From contig OY755183.1 in assembly GCA_963576735.1 (NCBI GenBank), positions 8,203,213-8,267,212 of the forward strand: a stretch of 64,000 bases of DNA, in the 5' to 3' direction. The position numbers were made by a program, and so were the translations under genes. The notes beneath the pieces are model-generated. The model saw only the letters and a program-made list of their open reading frames with translations, did not search any database and was not told the DNA's origin. Of this stretch, positions 1 to 9,147 are shown piece after piece (within the stretch, counting starts at the first letter, position 1; every line of letters starts with the position of its first letter). The stretch is from Bedellia somnulentella (taxonomy: Eukaryota; Arthropoda; Insecta; Lepidoptera; Bedelliidae).

Positions 1-408
1 ATATTTTTTGCGAGAAAAAGTTTATTAAGTCCTTAACAAATTATACATACTTATAAATATGTGTTATTGATGATATGTACACACACATACTTCTTTTCGA
101 CAAATGGAATAGATATTTGCATATTATCTAGAACATATTTTAATAATAGATTTGTTAGACAATATGGTTTAATTAGGAACGTATAATATTCAGATAATGA
201 GTCAAATTAAATATTAGTCTGTCTGCTTCTAGCGCATTTACCAGCTGTCGTGTGATTGACCTTTCTTCTATTACACGTTCAGAATCTATTGGCACGCACA
301 AACTTTCTTTGTATATTTTTATTTATGTAAGTATCAACATAATATATGTAAATAAATATAATAATATACGCTCATATTATACACAGATCAAGTTAGCCCT
401 AAACTTGT
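1..408. other. AT-rich sequence, no gene seen
   Basis: AT-rich sequence before the first fold-back repeat. A short open frame from 252 runs into the repeat and resembles no known protein. I see nothing else here. Confidence 0.5.
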
Positions 409-1035
409 ATTGTAAAATAATTTTTAACAAAAAGAAAACCGACTTCATAGTTGGAAAAACAACCGAAAATAAACGATCTAGTACTAAAAAGTACGAAATA
501 AGTTTTTTAATTGAATATGAGTACTGTGATTAATACCTTAGCAATTTATTTATTCCACACGCGTCAGTTCAACCTACCTAAATATTACAATTCTCTTAAA
601 TTAATTTATGAGCCGGTGCCAGCCAGCCTCGATGATAATTGATAATAAGAAGTGTGTATTTCGCACTTCATGTGCATGTAAAATGTAGGGTATCTTGTAG
701 TTGTAGGGTAAATTGATTTTTGTACGTATTACCATTTAAAACGTTAGGCGATAGATATATATTGTTTAGATTGTAATAATGAGAGATAGGTAGTAGGGTG
801 AATTTACTTTTGTTTGACTGGCATCGATTCAAAAATTAATTTAAGAGAATTCTAATATTTGGGTAGGTTGAACTGACGCGTGTGGAATAAAGAAATTGCT
901 AAGGTATTAATCACAGTACTCATATTCAATTAAAAAACTTATTTCTTACTTTTTAGTACTAGATTGTTTATTTTCGGTTGTTTTTCCAACTATGAAGTCG
1001 GTTTTCTTTTTGTTGCAAAATATTTTATTTTACGA
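409..1035. repeat. Fold-back element with ~200-bp inverted arms
   Basis: The left arm (about 409-637) and right arm (about 815-1035) are near-perfect inverted copies. Both carry AAGAAAACCGACTTCATAG, the block ACGCGTCAGTTCAACCTACC and the segment around CTCTTAAATTAATTT. About 180 bp of AT-rich sequence separates them. The outer ends carry the ACCGACTTC motif also seen at 1876-1886 and 60188-60198. No coding capacity is visible, so this is probably a non-autonomous DNA transposon or an inverted pair of copies. The exact ends and TSD are unclear. Confidence 0.8.
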
Positions 1036-1214
1036 GTTTTAGAGACGGGTAGACCTGGCAAAGATGCCTCTCGGATGAGGAAGCGACGGTTACTGTGTTA
1101 TTCTTCGTATTTCCGGTATTTCTATTATAGTACGATATTAAATAGGCTCAACCATTATGTAACCTTACATTGTTCTTAAAATCCTTCTACAATTCAACAT
1201 CTCAAGAAAGACTC

Positions 1215-1400
1215 AAACGTTCACGCCGAATATCCGCGAAGGGGTTAGCAGAGGTAGTAATACTTCTGAATATCACGTGACATTGTCACCTGTTGTTCAG
1301 AGTACCCACGATTTGCTTAGGCAGTGTTCTCACGTTATACAGGGCAGGCCTATCGACATTTTGAACAAATACACTGTCACATGATTGTGAGTTTCGACAG
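1215..1400 (-). repeat. SINE-1 copy, 3' part, reverse orientation
   Basis: Reverse complement of the SINE-1 3' half. It starts with CGTTCACGCCGAATATCC, then the GAAGGGGTT loop, the TCACGTGA block and the GCAGGCCTATCG block. The tRNA-like head is missing, which fits 5' truncation on insertion. Confidence 0.8.
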
Positions 1401-1893
1401 TCCCCACGATTTCCTGGGATGCCATCATCAGATCCTGGTCTCATGGTACTTTCTCGGTAACAATAACATAACAAAAGAAATGTTTAGTGAACCTGTACTT
1501 CTCCTCATAAAAGCTACGAAGAGGAGTATAAATATATATAGAATGTGGAAAGAACTGTTTCCTTATACCTAGTGATTGAGGACCCACACCTTCCATCATC
1601 AGCTCAGCAGCTTAACAATATGATTTTCAGAAGCAAATGCCAATATTAGTTCAGAAAATATGTAAAACGCGGTAAATTTGCCTATAAAATTTGAGGGTTC
1701 CCCTCGATTTCTCCAGGTTCCCATCATCAGACCCTGATATCCTCATCATGGTACCAATCCGGGAGTATCTTCTTTCGAATAAAAAAATAATAATCAAAAT
1801 CGGTTCATAAATGGCGAAGTAATCGGCGAACAAACATAAAAAAAAAAAACGGTCGAATTGAGAACACTCCTTTTTTTGAAGTCGGTTAAAAAC
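1398..1893. repeat. Remnants of a repeat ending in GAAGTCGGTTAAAAA
   Basis: Two related pieces, at 1398-1460 and 1683-1740, share a run like TCCCATCATCAGAYCCTG. The second continues into 1845-1892, with CGGTCGAATTGAGAACACTC and then a T-run and GAAGTCGGTTAAAAA. The same 3' end recurs at 60155-60201. No protein frame is preserved. Confidence 0.6.
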
Positions 1894-1897
1894 AGAA

Positions 1898-2228
1898 GGG
1901 CGTGAGTTCCAATCCTGGGACGGGCCTACACCAATTTGTCTTTTCTAAAGTCATATGTGTGGTTAATTTATCATGGTTGCTAACGGTGAGGGAAAACATC
2001 GTGAGGAAACCCACATGGCTGAGTTGTACTTAGTCATGTGACAGTGTATTCGTACAAAACGGCGATAGGCCTGCCCCCTATCACGTGAGTACACTGTCTA
2101 AGCAAAACGTGGGTACCTTCTCTGGAAACTAGATGGCGCTTGCCATGTGAGTTCAGGAGTATGGGTACCTCTGCCAACCCCTTCGGGGATAAAACGGCGT
2201 GAACGTTTATGTTATGTTATGTTATGTT
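1898..2228 (+). repeat. SINE-1 copy, 5'-truncated
   Basis: Begins inside the tRNA-like head near the B box (GAGTTCCAATCCTGGG) and runs through the body to the 3' end GGCGTGAACG. The tail is TTTATG(TTATG)n at about 2202-2228. A stretch of the body is altered compared with the full copy at 3243-3618. Confidence 0.85.
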
Positions 2229-2267
2229 GTATTGTACTAACTCAACAATATTTGTAATAACATATAA

Positions 2268-2402
2268 TACACGAATAAATAACATCCAAGACTAAGAAAC
2301 TATCTTTAATGCTCATCACATAAATGTTGCTCTTAGCGGGGATTGAAGCCGCAACCTCCGGACCGAGGAGCTAGTCACCTATCAACTGAGCCACGGATGT
2401 AC
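2268..2402 (-). repeat. tRNA-derived SINE remnant
   Basis: On the minus strand there is a tRNA-like head: an A-box-like TGGCTCAGTTGATAGG and a B-box-like GGCTTCAATCCCCGC. The block CATCCAAGAC and the anticodon-side AACCTCCGGACC recur near 62610-62695, so these are two copies of one old family. It is not a functional tRNA, because the stems do not pair cleanly. Confidence 0.6.
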
Positions 2403-2964
2403 CATAAAACCTAAACTATTGAACAGTTTTCAAAAACCGAGGCGTCAATAGATTCCTCTTATTGGCAGTAACAACAGTATCTGCCTAATTAAATGTGAAT
2501 TAATGGCGTGAATATAAGATAGTAAGTAAGTTTATGGTATCCTCTCTTTAATAGATTTTCGTTAAGTTGTAGTTGTTGCCATGAAGTAAAGAATAGAATA
2601 GGCTGGTCAATTAAGCTTCCTTGATGTTTTTCGAGATTTGGAAAGCCTCATAATTTTCATATCGTTCCTATTTTTATGCTTTTTGATGTTTGGGATTGTG
2701 TGTGCAGTGAGAACCAAGACCTTTTTAGATAATCCAATAGATATCAGATTTAGGAAGTACTTATACCAAAAATTCGTTTTGGTCCTATTATACTATAGGG
2801 GATATTCTGTAACCTTAGCCAAATGTTTTTCCATGAATTTCCATGAATTGATAACCCCAAAAAAAGTTATCTCAGGTTTAAAGCCAAAATTAATACTTCA
2901 CCCATTTTACAGAAAATCATAATCTTGATCTTGTGATACCCTTTTGAGAGTGAGTGATTTGAGC

Positions 2965-3231
2965 AACCGTGATAGTTCAGTGGGTAGAACACCGTTTAGC
3001 GTTCAGACAATCAGGGTTCAAATCCCGAATCGAGCCTACACCAATTTTTCTTGTCTATAGTCATATGTGTGGTTAATTTATCATGGTTGTTAACGGTGAG
3101 GGAAAACATCGTGGGAAATCCACATGACTAAGATTTACTTTGTCATGTGACAGTGTATTCGTACTGAAGGGCGATAGGCCTGCCCCCCCCCCCCCCTATC
3201 ACGTGAGTACTGTGGATATATATCACGTAAG
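2965..3231 (+). repeat. SINE-1 copy with 14-base C run
   Basis: tRNA-like head (GCAACCGTGATAGTTCAGTGGG, B box GGTTCAAATCCCG) followed by the body as far as the TATCACGTGAGTAC block, where it stops. The C run that is 5 long in other copies is 14 long here (3183-3196). The full copy at 3243 follows directly. Confidence 0.85.
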
Positions 3232-3242
3232 TATTTCCTAAA

Positions 3243-3618
3243 CTGTGCAACCGTGATAGCCCAGTGGGTAGAACACTCGGTTAACGTGCAAACGACTAGT
3301 GTTCAAATCCTGGGTCGGGCCTAGACCAATTTGTCTTTTCTAAAGACATATGTGTGGTTAATTTATCATGGTTGTTAACGGAGAGGGAAAACATCGTGAG
3401 GAAACCCACATGGCTGAGTTGTACTTAGTCATGTGACAGTGTATTCGTACAAAACGGCGATAGGCCTGCCCCCTATCACGTGAGTACACTGTCCATGCAA
3501 AACGTGGGTACTCTGAACACCAGGTGACAAAGTCACGTGATGTTCAGAAGTATTAGTACCTCTGCCAACCCCTTCGGGGATATTCGGCGTGAACGTTTAT
3601 GCTTATGCTTATGCTTAT
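3243..3618 (+). repeat. SINE-1, full-length copy with TSD
   Basis: A complete retroposon of about 375 bp flanked by the 11-bp direct repeat TATTTCCTAAA (3232-3242 and 3619-3629). It opens with a tRNA-like head: the A-box-like TGATAGCCCAGTGGGT and the B box GTTCAAATCC. A body common to all copies follows, then a 3' end with ACCCCTTCGGGG (a 4-bp hairpin), GGCGTGAACG and a (TTATGC)n tail. Head, tail and TSD together indicate RNA polymerase III transcription and LINE-driven insertion. No protein is encoded. Confidence 0.92.
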
Positions 3619-3629
3619 TATTTCCTAAA

Positions 3630-4235
3630 GGAAAAAACACTACAATTATCATTTTAATTTACCTAATGCGAAAGGTGGCTTTAACTGCGGTTTGGTTGGC
3701 AAATTACACCATTTATACATAGAAATAGTCTGAAAATTCATGTAATGGAACTTCTTACAAAACTGTAATCATGGGAATAAACAGTTGGGATACCATATTT
3801 AAAGGCTTTCGTTGGAAACTTTAGAGTGCATTTTTCATGAAGTATAAAAATATTTGTAATAAGTAAAGAAAATTACTGTTTAATATTTTTAAATTAAAAA
3901 ACGTGTTGTTATGCTTATTTCTCTTTTATGAAGTTTTATTTTTATCTTACTTTTTTTATTTTTTTTTATTTTGCAAGAATCTTTTATTATATAATATATT
4001 TTAATACTGTATACAAAGAGTTTAAAATATTAATTTAGTAACTAGATATATATAGGACAGGCAATTAAAATTAAATTAAAATCTACTTAGTTATATACAT
4101 CAGCTACAAAAAGAAACTTAACTTACTTAATAAGGTTGGTTATACGAAATATTCGGGTGAATATGAGAATATATTCTTTCATACATTTGTGGTCATTGGT
4201 TGTATTATGTTCAATGGCTCAATTTTTTATCATAT
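3630..4235. other. AT-rich intergenic, nothing recognised
   Basis: Very AT-rich sequence, including a T-rich stretch at about 3947-3970. No gene or repeat copy identified. Confidence 0.5.
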
Positions 4236-4441
4236 AGCTGTGCAGTGTTAGCATAGAAAAACACAAACCCATTTCTTATCCTGGTTGTCGTAAGAAGCGA
4301 TTTTGGGTTGTTGGGACTTTTTAAGTGATATTTGGGAAATGTTGATGGTGAACCGTTACTTTACAATCATTCCCCAACTAAACTTCTAAAAGTGGCTGAA
4401 CTATTTTCAAACCTTAAGCTAAGATTATCCCTTTTTGGTAT
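4236..4441 (+). repeat. SDR-A copy, strongly diverged
   Basis: Recognisable by AGCTGTGCAGTGTTAGC, GGTTGTCGTAAGAAGCGA, the GTGATATTTGGG block and AAAGTGGCTGAA. The 3' tail has been lost. This is an old copy. Confidence 0.65.
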
Positions 4442-4737
4442 TTACATAATATCTGCACGTATCTAAATCATAACAATTAAGAACGAGACGCAAAATAATA
4501 AATGCGTAGGTAAGATTTCGACCGCCACATTATGGAGTCAAGCCCAACTAATGACATACTTATATAATTTTCTGAACCATGCTACAATAGAAGAAGGAGA
4601 AGAAGAAGAAAAATATTTTATTTGTTGGCAGTCGCACACGAACATGTAAATATTTTGCATAGAAACAACAATAAATAAAGTAATCAGTATAATAAAACCA
4701 TTGGTCTTACAAAATGTGCGAAAGCAACAAAATGGCA

Positions 4738-4815
4738 TACATTCATACATACACTGTCGCCGGTAGTTTCCATTAGGGTAGGCAGAGACTATCGATCGCC
4801 ACTTCGTACGATCCT
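4738..4815 (-). repeat. SDR-B 3' fragment
   Basis: CATTCATACATACACTGTCGCC then TTTCCATTAGGGTAGGCAGAG and ACTATCGATCGCC. A second piece of this family is at 58998-59062. On the minus strand it ends with GGCGACAGTG(TATG)n and resembles the SDR-A and SINE-1 3' ends. Confidence 0.6.
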
Positions 4816-5823
4816 ATTTGCTACGATACCATTAGTTATATATTTCTACTTCCCGATTAAGTATTTGTCAAGGCTGACTCCAACCGAATGTAAAACCGGT
4901 CCAGGCTATTTAGGATTATAAAGTGTTCAAACAATATAATTGGAGAGGTGACGCGTGAGGTTGCGTTATGCTTTACCAGTACAAAATCCGTACTAAACTG
5001 AAGTGTCACTGTAACTTCTTTTAGGACTGTCACCTTAAACTTTTCTTTCTTTCTTAAATTACATCTGGGACTAAATCATTGTTCAGAAAACTATATTACA
5101 AAAAATATGTAACCAAAGTTTATATTAATAGAATTCTCGAGAAAAACCCGAAAACAACATTTTGAAAATTAGTTGATAAATTGAAATGAAGATTCTTCTG
5201 ATTGTGAAAATATGTTTTAACACAAGTTTTTTTAAATATAATTTAGTATCCGTGTACGACGAAAGTTATATAATAATTACATAAGCAAGATGCGCAGTTT
5301 GCCTGTTGTCAACCCTACATGAACTACAAAGGGCTCGCCGCGTGTTATGCTAACTACGACTTCAAACAAAATGTGATTATTTGTATGTCTATGTTTTTAC
5401 TTGTCCGTGGCTTCAGTGTTGTTGCGTAAGTGTGTGTGTGTCTTTTTGCATCACAAATAAACGTTACTAAGAATATATCATTTGCTTGGTGCTTTACATA
5501 TAACTTGTGTCTTGTGTAAAATTCGACAAATCAGTAAATTAATTTACAAAAATAAATATTTTTCATACCATTTTACTCATAAGTACCTATGCTAAAAGAC
5601 TTTTTTAATAAAAGTTTATATTTTGAAATAACTTATGAGACATTGTACGTCGGCCAGAATAAAAAAAAGCCCATCAAGTTAGTCCAACTCTAATTCATTA
5701 GTTAATTCTACCTCTATATCCTGTTCAGCTGGTTTAACATGAGAACGTAACTCTCCACGGTTTACGGGCGTTAATTTTACGTCCGAAGTCTTCATAATAA
5801 AGCAGATAAAAAAATTCAACAGA
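4816..5823. other. AT-rich intergenic, nothing recognised
   Basis: No long open frame or repeat copy recognised. There is a short (GTGT)n run near 5428. Confidence 0.45.
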
Positions 5824-5916
5824 ACTTTGACTATTATTTAAATCTTTTTGTTTATAAAAACCTCATGTGGGGATTATTACTAATAAATAAAGAATAAATA
5901 AAGGAAAGAAAAACTT

Positions 5917-5988
5917 CGACACAGGCGGGAATCGAACCCGCGACCTCGGGTATACGCCCCGACGCTCTGCCAACTGAGCAACCGTGTC
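5917..5988 (-). other. tRNA-like head (left arm of SINE-IR)
   Basis: On the minus strand this 72-nt stretch matches the right-arm head at 6206-6277. It can form a 7-bp acceptor stem, a 4-bp D stem, a 5-bp anticodon stem and a 5-bp T stem with loop TTCGATT. The anticodon loop reads GCGTATA, with C instead of the near-universal T at position 33. I read it as a SINE promoter rather than a tRNA gene. Confidence 0.7.
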
Positions 5989-6205
5989 AATTGGCTGCCA
6001 GTGCGAAATTCTTCTATCCTTTATTTCTTTTACACGTTTAAGTAGTGTTATGTGATAGTTAGGCGTTTTCAACATTTGCATTCTATCTGAAAAGGTAGAC
6101 AAGTGGCCTTCCGAATTAGTTAAAATTCGGAGGTCGGAAACGTAAACACTACTTAAACGTGTAAAAGAAATAAAGGATAGAAGAATTTCGCACTGGCAGC
6201 CAATT

Positions 6206-6277
6206 GACACGGTTGCTCAGTTGGCAGAGCGTCGGGGCGTATACCCGAGGTCGCGGGTTCGATTCCCGCCTGTGTCG
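6206..6277 (+). other. tRNA-like head (right arm of SINE-IR)
   Basis: A near-perfect cloverleaf: acceptor GACACGG/CTGTGTC (one G-U pair), D arm GCTC/GAGC, anticodon stem TCGGG/CCCGA, T arm GCGGG/CCCGC, discriminator G. The nominal anticodon would be GTA (Tyr), but loop position 33 is C. It also has an inverted partner 218 bp away and a conserved 3' tail outside the tRNA. Both point to a retroposon head, although a tRNA finder would probably score it. Confidence 0.7.
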
Positions 6278-6323
6278 AAGTTTTTCTTTCCTTTATTTAT
6301 TCTTTATTTACTTTGACTATTAT

Positions 6324-6914
6324 GTTATATGCTACAGCTGTCAAGACAGACACACAGACAAACAACGCTTGCTCCGTGCACTTGCCCACGGAACGTGTCA
6401 TTGTTCATTCTTGCAGGCAGCGTTAATCGGTTTTTATTATCCTTTCAAAACGAAAAAAACATTTTGATGAGTTTTTTATATAGCGAATCGTAGATTCTCG
6501 TTAATATCTTTAATAACACTTGTCCACATATTGAAATAAGAAACGACAAAACAAGTTTAATATTTACTTTTGTACGGTCGCAAAGAAAATGGGTTATGTT
6601 TTATATATGTTTGAGGTTATTCTTTAGCTAAGTTGTGCAATCCTTTGTCAAGGATTGTACTCTGCTATATTGTATCCAGTTATGACAAGTTATTTGAATC
6701 GAAAATTTCTATCATTGCCAAAAAATACTGGATTAACAAATGTAAATACACACAAACGGACGAACAAAAATAAATAATACTCACGGAGGACAAAGTAGTC
6801 AAATTACCCCTTCACTATCTGCCATAATCCGTATTAGCGCCTGCAATAATCAGCTTTCAGACAATACAATAATGATAATTCGTTTTATCAAAATCGGCAT
6901 TAATAATTGGATAC
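6324..6914. other. AT-rich intergenic
   Basis: No gene recognised. The last bases (6904-6914, TAATTGGATAC) are the left target-site duplication of the SDR-A copy that follows. Confidence 0.5.
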
Positions 6915-7024
6915 TTGATTTTGCTGTGTAGTGCCGGCTTAGAATGTCGCTACCCCTTTCTACCCACGGGTGTCGTAAGAGGCGACTAAGGGTATTGGGG
7001 CTTTTTATTGGATTTTTGGGCGAT

Positions 7025-8991
7025 AGAGGACCTTCCACGCGGCTCTGAACACCAGGCTCGGCACGCGCGGGACAGGCGTCGGGGTTTCCCCCATGGGCCA
7101 GCTTCGTCTCGGGGGGGAACGTCCCCCCCGGTCTTTGGGCACCTCCCCAGGCGATATAGGGGAGGGGTGGCTATCCCTATTGGGGATTAGCCACTAAGGA
7201 GGGTGAGGGAGGGTGAGGATGCGTGTCACGCACCTCACCCTCGGAACCGATGTCGGGGCAGGAGGTGGAAGGGGCGGTCCCCGGGGTCGCGTGTTTTGCG
7301 ACTCCGGGGAGCGCGCGAGTTCCCGAGGCAGCGGTCGTCCGTCGGGCGGTCGTGCGTGTAGCGGGGCGATTCCGCGGAGGTGCTCGTGGCGGCAGTTGTC
7401 CGCCCGGTCGAACAGACGACGGGTCAACCCCACCACGAATTCCTCCACGGTCTCGACCCGGAGATCCCGGTGGATCGTGCTATTACGCACGTACCGCCCG
7501 GCTTTCACGAATTGGCGGAGCACCGTGTTCTGAACCCTCTGCAAGCGTAGCTTGTTCTGGGCTGAGAGTAGGCCATACCAGGCCGGCGCCGCGTACGTCA
7601 GGCGGGAGCGTATATACATTTTGTATATACGCAGTTTGGCTCGTAGTGGCAGGCTGGAGTCGAGCACCGGCCGCAAGACCGACCGGGCCCCGAGGGCTCT
7701 ATGGCGGACATGGTCCACCATAGACCCCATACGGAGGTTGCGGTCGATCTTGCAGCCCAGGTACTTGACCGAGGTCTGCCACTCGATGCTCTCGCCGCCT
7801 AAAGTAAGCGGCGCGAGACCGGTCGGCCGTCTCACCCTGGTGATCAGGGCGGCCGTCTTCCCGACGTTGACGGCCGTCCTCCACCGACCAAGCCAAGCCG
7901 GCAGAAGGTCCAGGACACGTTGCATCTTGGCAACCGCTACCCGGGGCCGACGAGAGGAGGCGAAGAAGGCGCTGTCGTCGGCGTAGAGCGCCAGCGTAAC
8001 GTCCTCCTCACCCTCGTATAGGGTGTTACCCTCGAGGGTGGGGATGTCGTTGGTGTACAGCGCGTACAGCAGTGGAGAGACACAGCTCCCCTGGGGAGTT
8101 CCCGCACGGATCGGCTTCACCTCGGACCGGGCGTCCTCCACCGACACATAGAAGGACCTCCCCTCCAAAAAGGAGGCGATGATTCTCACATATGCCGGCG
8201 GCACCCCCGCCTCCAAGAGTTTGAACAGGGCCCCGCTATGCCACACACGGTCGAACGCTCTTAATATGTCAAGAAAGACGGCGACCGTGTAGCGTCCCCT
8301 GTTCATCTCGGAGGAGAGGTGTTCGACTACCCTCACGAGCTGGAGCGTCGTACTATGGCTGTCGCGAAAGCCGTGTTGTTCGTCCCGCAGCTGAATGTGG
8401 GGACGAAGGCGTCGCAACAGCAGACGCTCAAACAGCTTCGCGATGTGCGGCAGCAGAGTGATGGGTCGATACCCGCTCGGCTGCCGCCGGTCCTTACCCT
8501 CCTTCGGTAAGACAATAATCTTACCGGTCTTCCAGGAGGGTGGGAATCGGCCCGTGCGAAATATCCCGTTAAAGAGCCTCGTCATAGCGACGAGGGCTCT
8601 ACGGGGGAGCTGTACTAGGGCCTCGACGGGAATCCCGTCGGGGCCGGGAGCCTTCCGCCTGTTAAGGCTATTGACCAACTTCCGGACCTCCGAGGGGGAG
8701 ATGAAATCATCCCCCCTGATCGGAGGTATCCGGTCGTCGGCCAAAAACTGCTGTACCCGCCGTTCAACGAGGCTGTTGTGCTCTTCGTCGACGACAGGGT
8801 TAGGCGAGAATTGACTCTCGAAATGATCCGCCAATATCGCGGCTCGGTCCGACGCTGAGTAGCAGCGTTTGCCACCCCGGTCGAAGATGGGACAGACCGG
8901 GGCCGGAGCCCGGCTGAGCTTAGAGTTCAGCCGGTAGAGGGTGGCGTCGTCCTCAGAGGCTTTCTCGATGAGGTTTTCCCACGACCACCCT
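7025..8991 (-). mobile_element. 5'-truncated Jockey-like LINE, nested
   Basis: A 1967-bp GC-rich block in AT-rich surroundings, flanked by the 7-bp duplication GGGCGAT (7018-7024 and 8992-8998), which occurs once in uninterrupted SDR-A copies. It runs on the minus strand: most of a reverse transcriptase frame from the start, then a 3' UTR with C-rich and G-rich runs (about 7025-7193). The 5' part (ORF1 and the endonuclease domain) is missing, as is usual when target-primed reverse transcription stops early. There is no poly(A) tail at the 3' junction. Confidence 0.9.
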
Positions 8992-9020
8992 GGGCGATGC
9001 GGTTGGAGACCCATCACCAA
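7194..9020 (-). CDS. LINE reverse transcriptase, partial, fused to host repeat
   Basis: An open frame of 608 residues. The first ten or so come from the host SDR-A copy and the rest from the LINE, so the first Met is not the element's own start. Reverse transcriptase blocks follow in order: KAPGPDGI (about 123-130), YRPITLL (184-190), EQHGFR (214-219), motif A AVFLDILRAFDRVWH (247-261, with catalytic Asp 251), GTPQGS (307-312), the YADD active site (346-349) and VKYLGCKID (418-426). The set fits the Jockey clade of non-LTR retrotransposons. The apurinic-type endonuclease normally upstream is absent, and no CCHC knuckle is seen at the proline-rich C terminus. The frame has no stop or shift, so the insertion is probably young. 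It is not expected to move on its own. Confidence 0.9.
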   Translation of the reverse strand: MVMGLQPHRPGWSWENLIEKASEDDATLYRLNSKLSRAPAPVCPIFDRGGKRCYSASDRAAILADHFESQFSPNPVVDEEHNSLVERRVQQFLADDRIPPIRGDDFISPSEVRKLVNSLNRRKAPGPDGIPVEALVQLPRRALVAMTRLFNGIFRTGRFPPSWKTGKIIVLPKEGKDRRQPSGYRPITLLPHIAKLFERLLLRRLRPHIQLRDEQHGFRDSHSTTLQLVRVVEHLSSEMNRGRYTVAVFLDILRAFDRVWHSGALFKLLEAGVPPAYVRIIASFLEGRSFYVSVEDARSEVKPIRAGTPQGSCVSPLLYALYTNDIPTLEGNTLYEGEEDVTLALYADDSAFFASSRRPRVAVAKMQRVLDLLPAWLGRWRTAVNVGKTAALITRVRRPTGLAPLTLGGESIEWQTSVKYLGCKIDRNLRMGSMVDHVRHRALGARSVLRPVLDSSLPLRAKLRIYKMYIRSRLTYAAPAWYGLLSAQNKLRLQRVQNTVLRQFVKAGRYVRNSTIHRDLRVETVEEFVVGLTRRLFDRADNCRHEHLRGIAPLHARPPDGRPLPRELARSPESQNTRPRGPPLPPPAPTSVPRVRCVTRILTLPHPP

Positions 9021-9147
9021 AAACCTTTATTTTTACCATCCTTTCCCCACTCAACTTCCAAAAGTGGCTGAGGAATTTATAATTCCTTAGCTCTGGCTAC
9101 CCCTTCTAGGGAAATATAGCCGTGAGTATATGTATGTAATTGGATAC

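Larger units (their letters stand above)
5838..6309. repeat. SINE-IR, long inverted dimer of a tRNA-headed unit
   Basis: A 472-bp insertion flanked by the 14-bp direct repeat ACTTTGACTATTAT (5824-5837 and 6310-6323). Two arms of about 165 bp (5881-6048 and 6145-6309) are almost perfect inverted copies. Each holds a tRNA-like head and the tail TCTTTCCTTTATTTATTC, around a central spacer of about 95 bp. The left end alone carries the extra tail with CCTCATGTGGGGATTATT (reverse complement AATAATCCCCACATGAGG), shared with the copies at 25156, 33149 and 35900. One TSD surrounds the whole, so it inserted as a single unit. Confidence 0.9.
6915..9136 (+). repeat. SDR-A copy split by a LINE insertion
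   Basis: The outer element is an SDR-A copy of about 255 bp: head GCTGTGTAGTGCCGGC at 6923 and tail GTATATGTATG ending at 9136. It is flanked by the 11-bp TSD TAATTGGATAC (6904-6914 and 9137-9147). A 1967-bp LINE sits inside it at 7025-8991. The uninterrupted copy at 27121-27379 is nearly identical on both sides of the break and serves as an empty-site reference. Confidence 0.92.

Noticed and set aside
5917..6277. Two tRNA-Tyr genes
   Set aside because: The cloverleaf is good, but loop position 33 is C. The copies are inverted partners inside one TSD and share a non-tRNA tail with other insertions.
7213..8875. Several open frames overlapping the LINE on both strands
   Set aside because: Shadows of the GC-rich RT frame; none has RT or endonuclease motifs.
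7025..8991. Short SDR-A elements as deletion derivatives of this LINE
   Set aside because: The LINE is bounded by a GGGCGAT duplication that is single in other SDR-A copies, so it inserted into SDR-A; the two are not one element.
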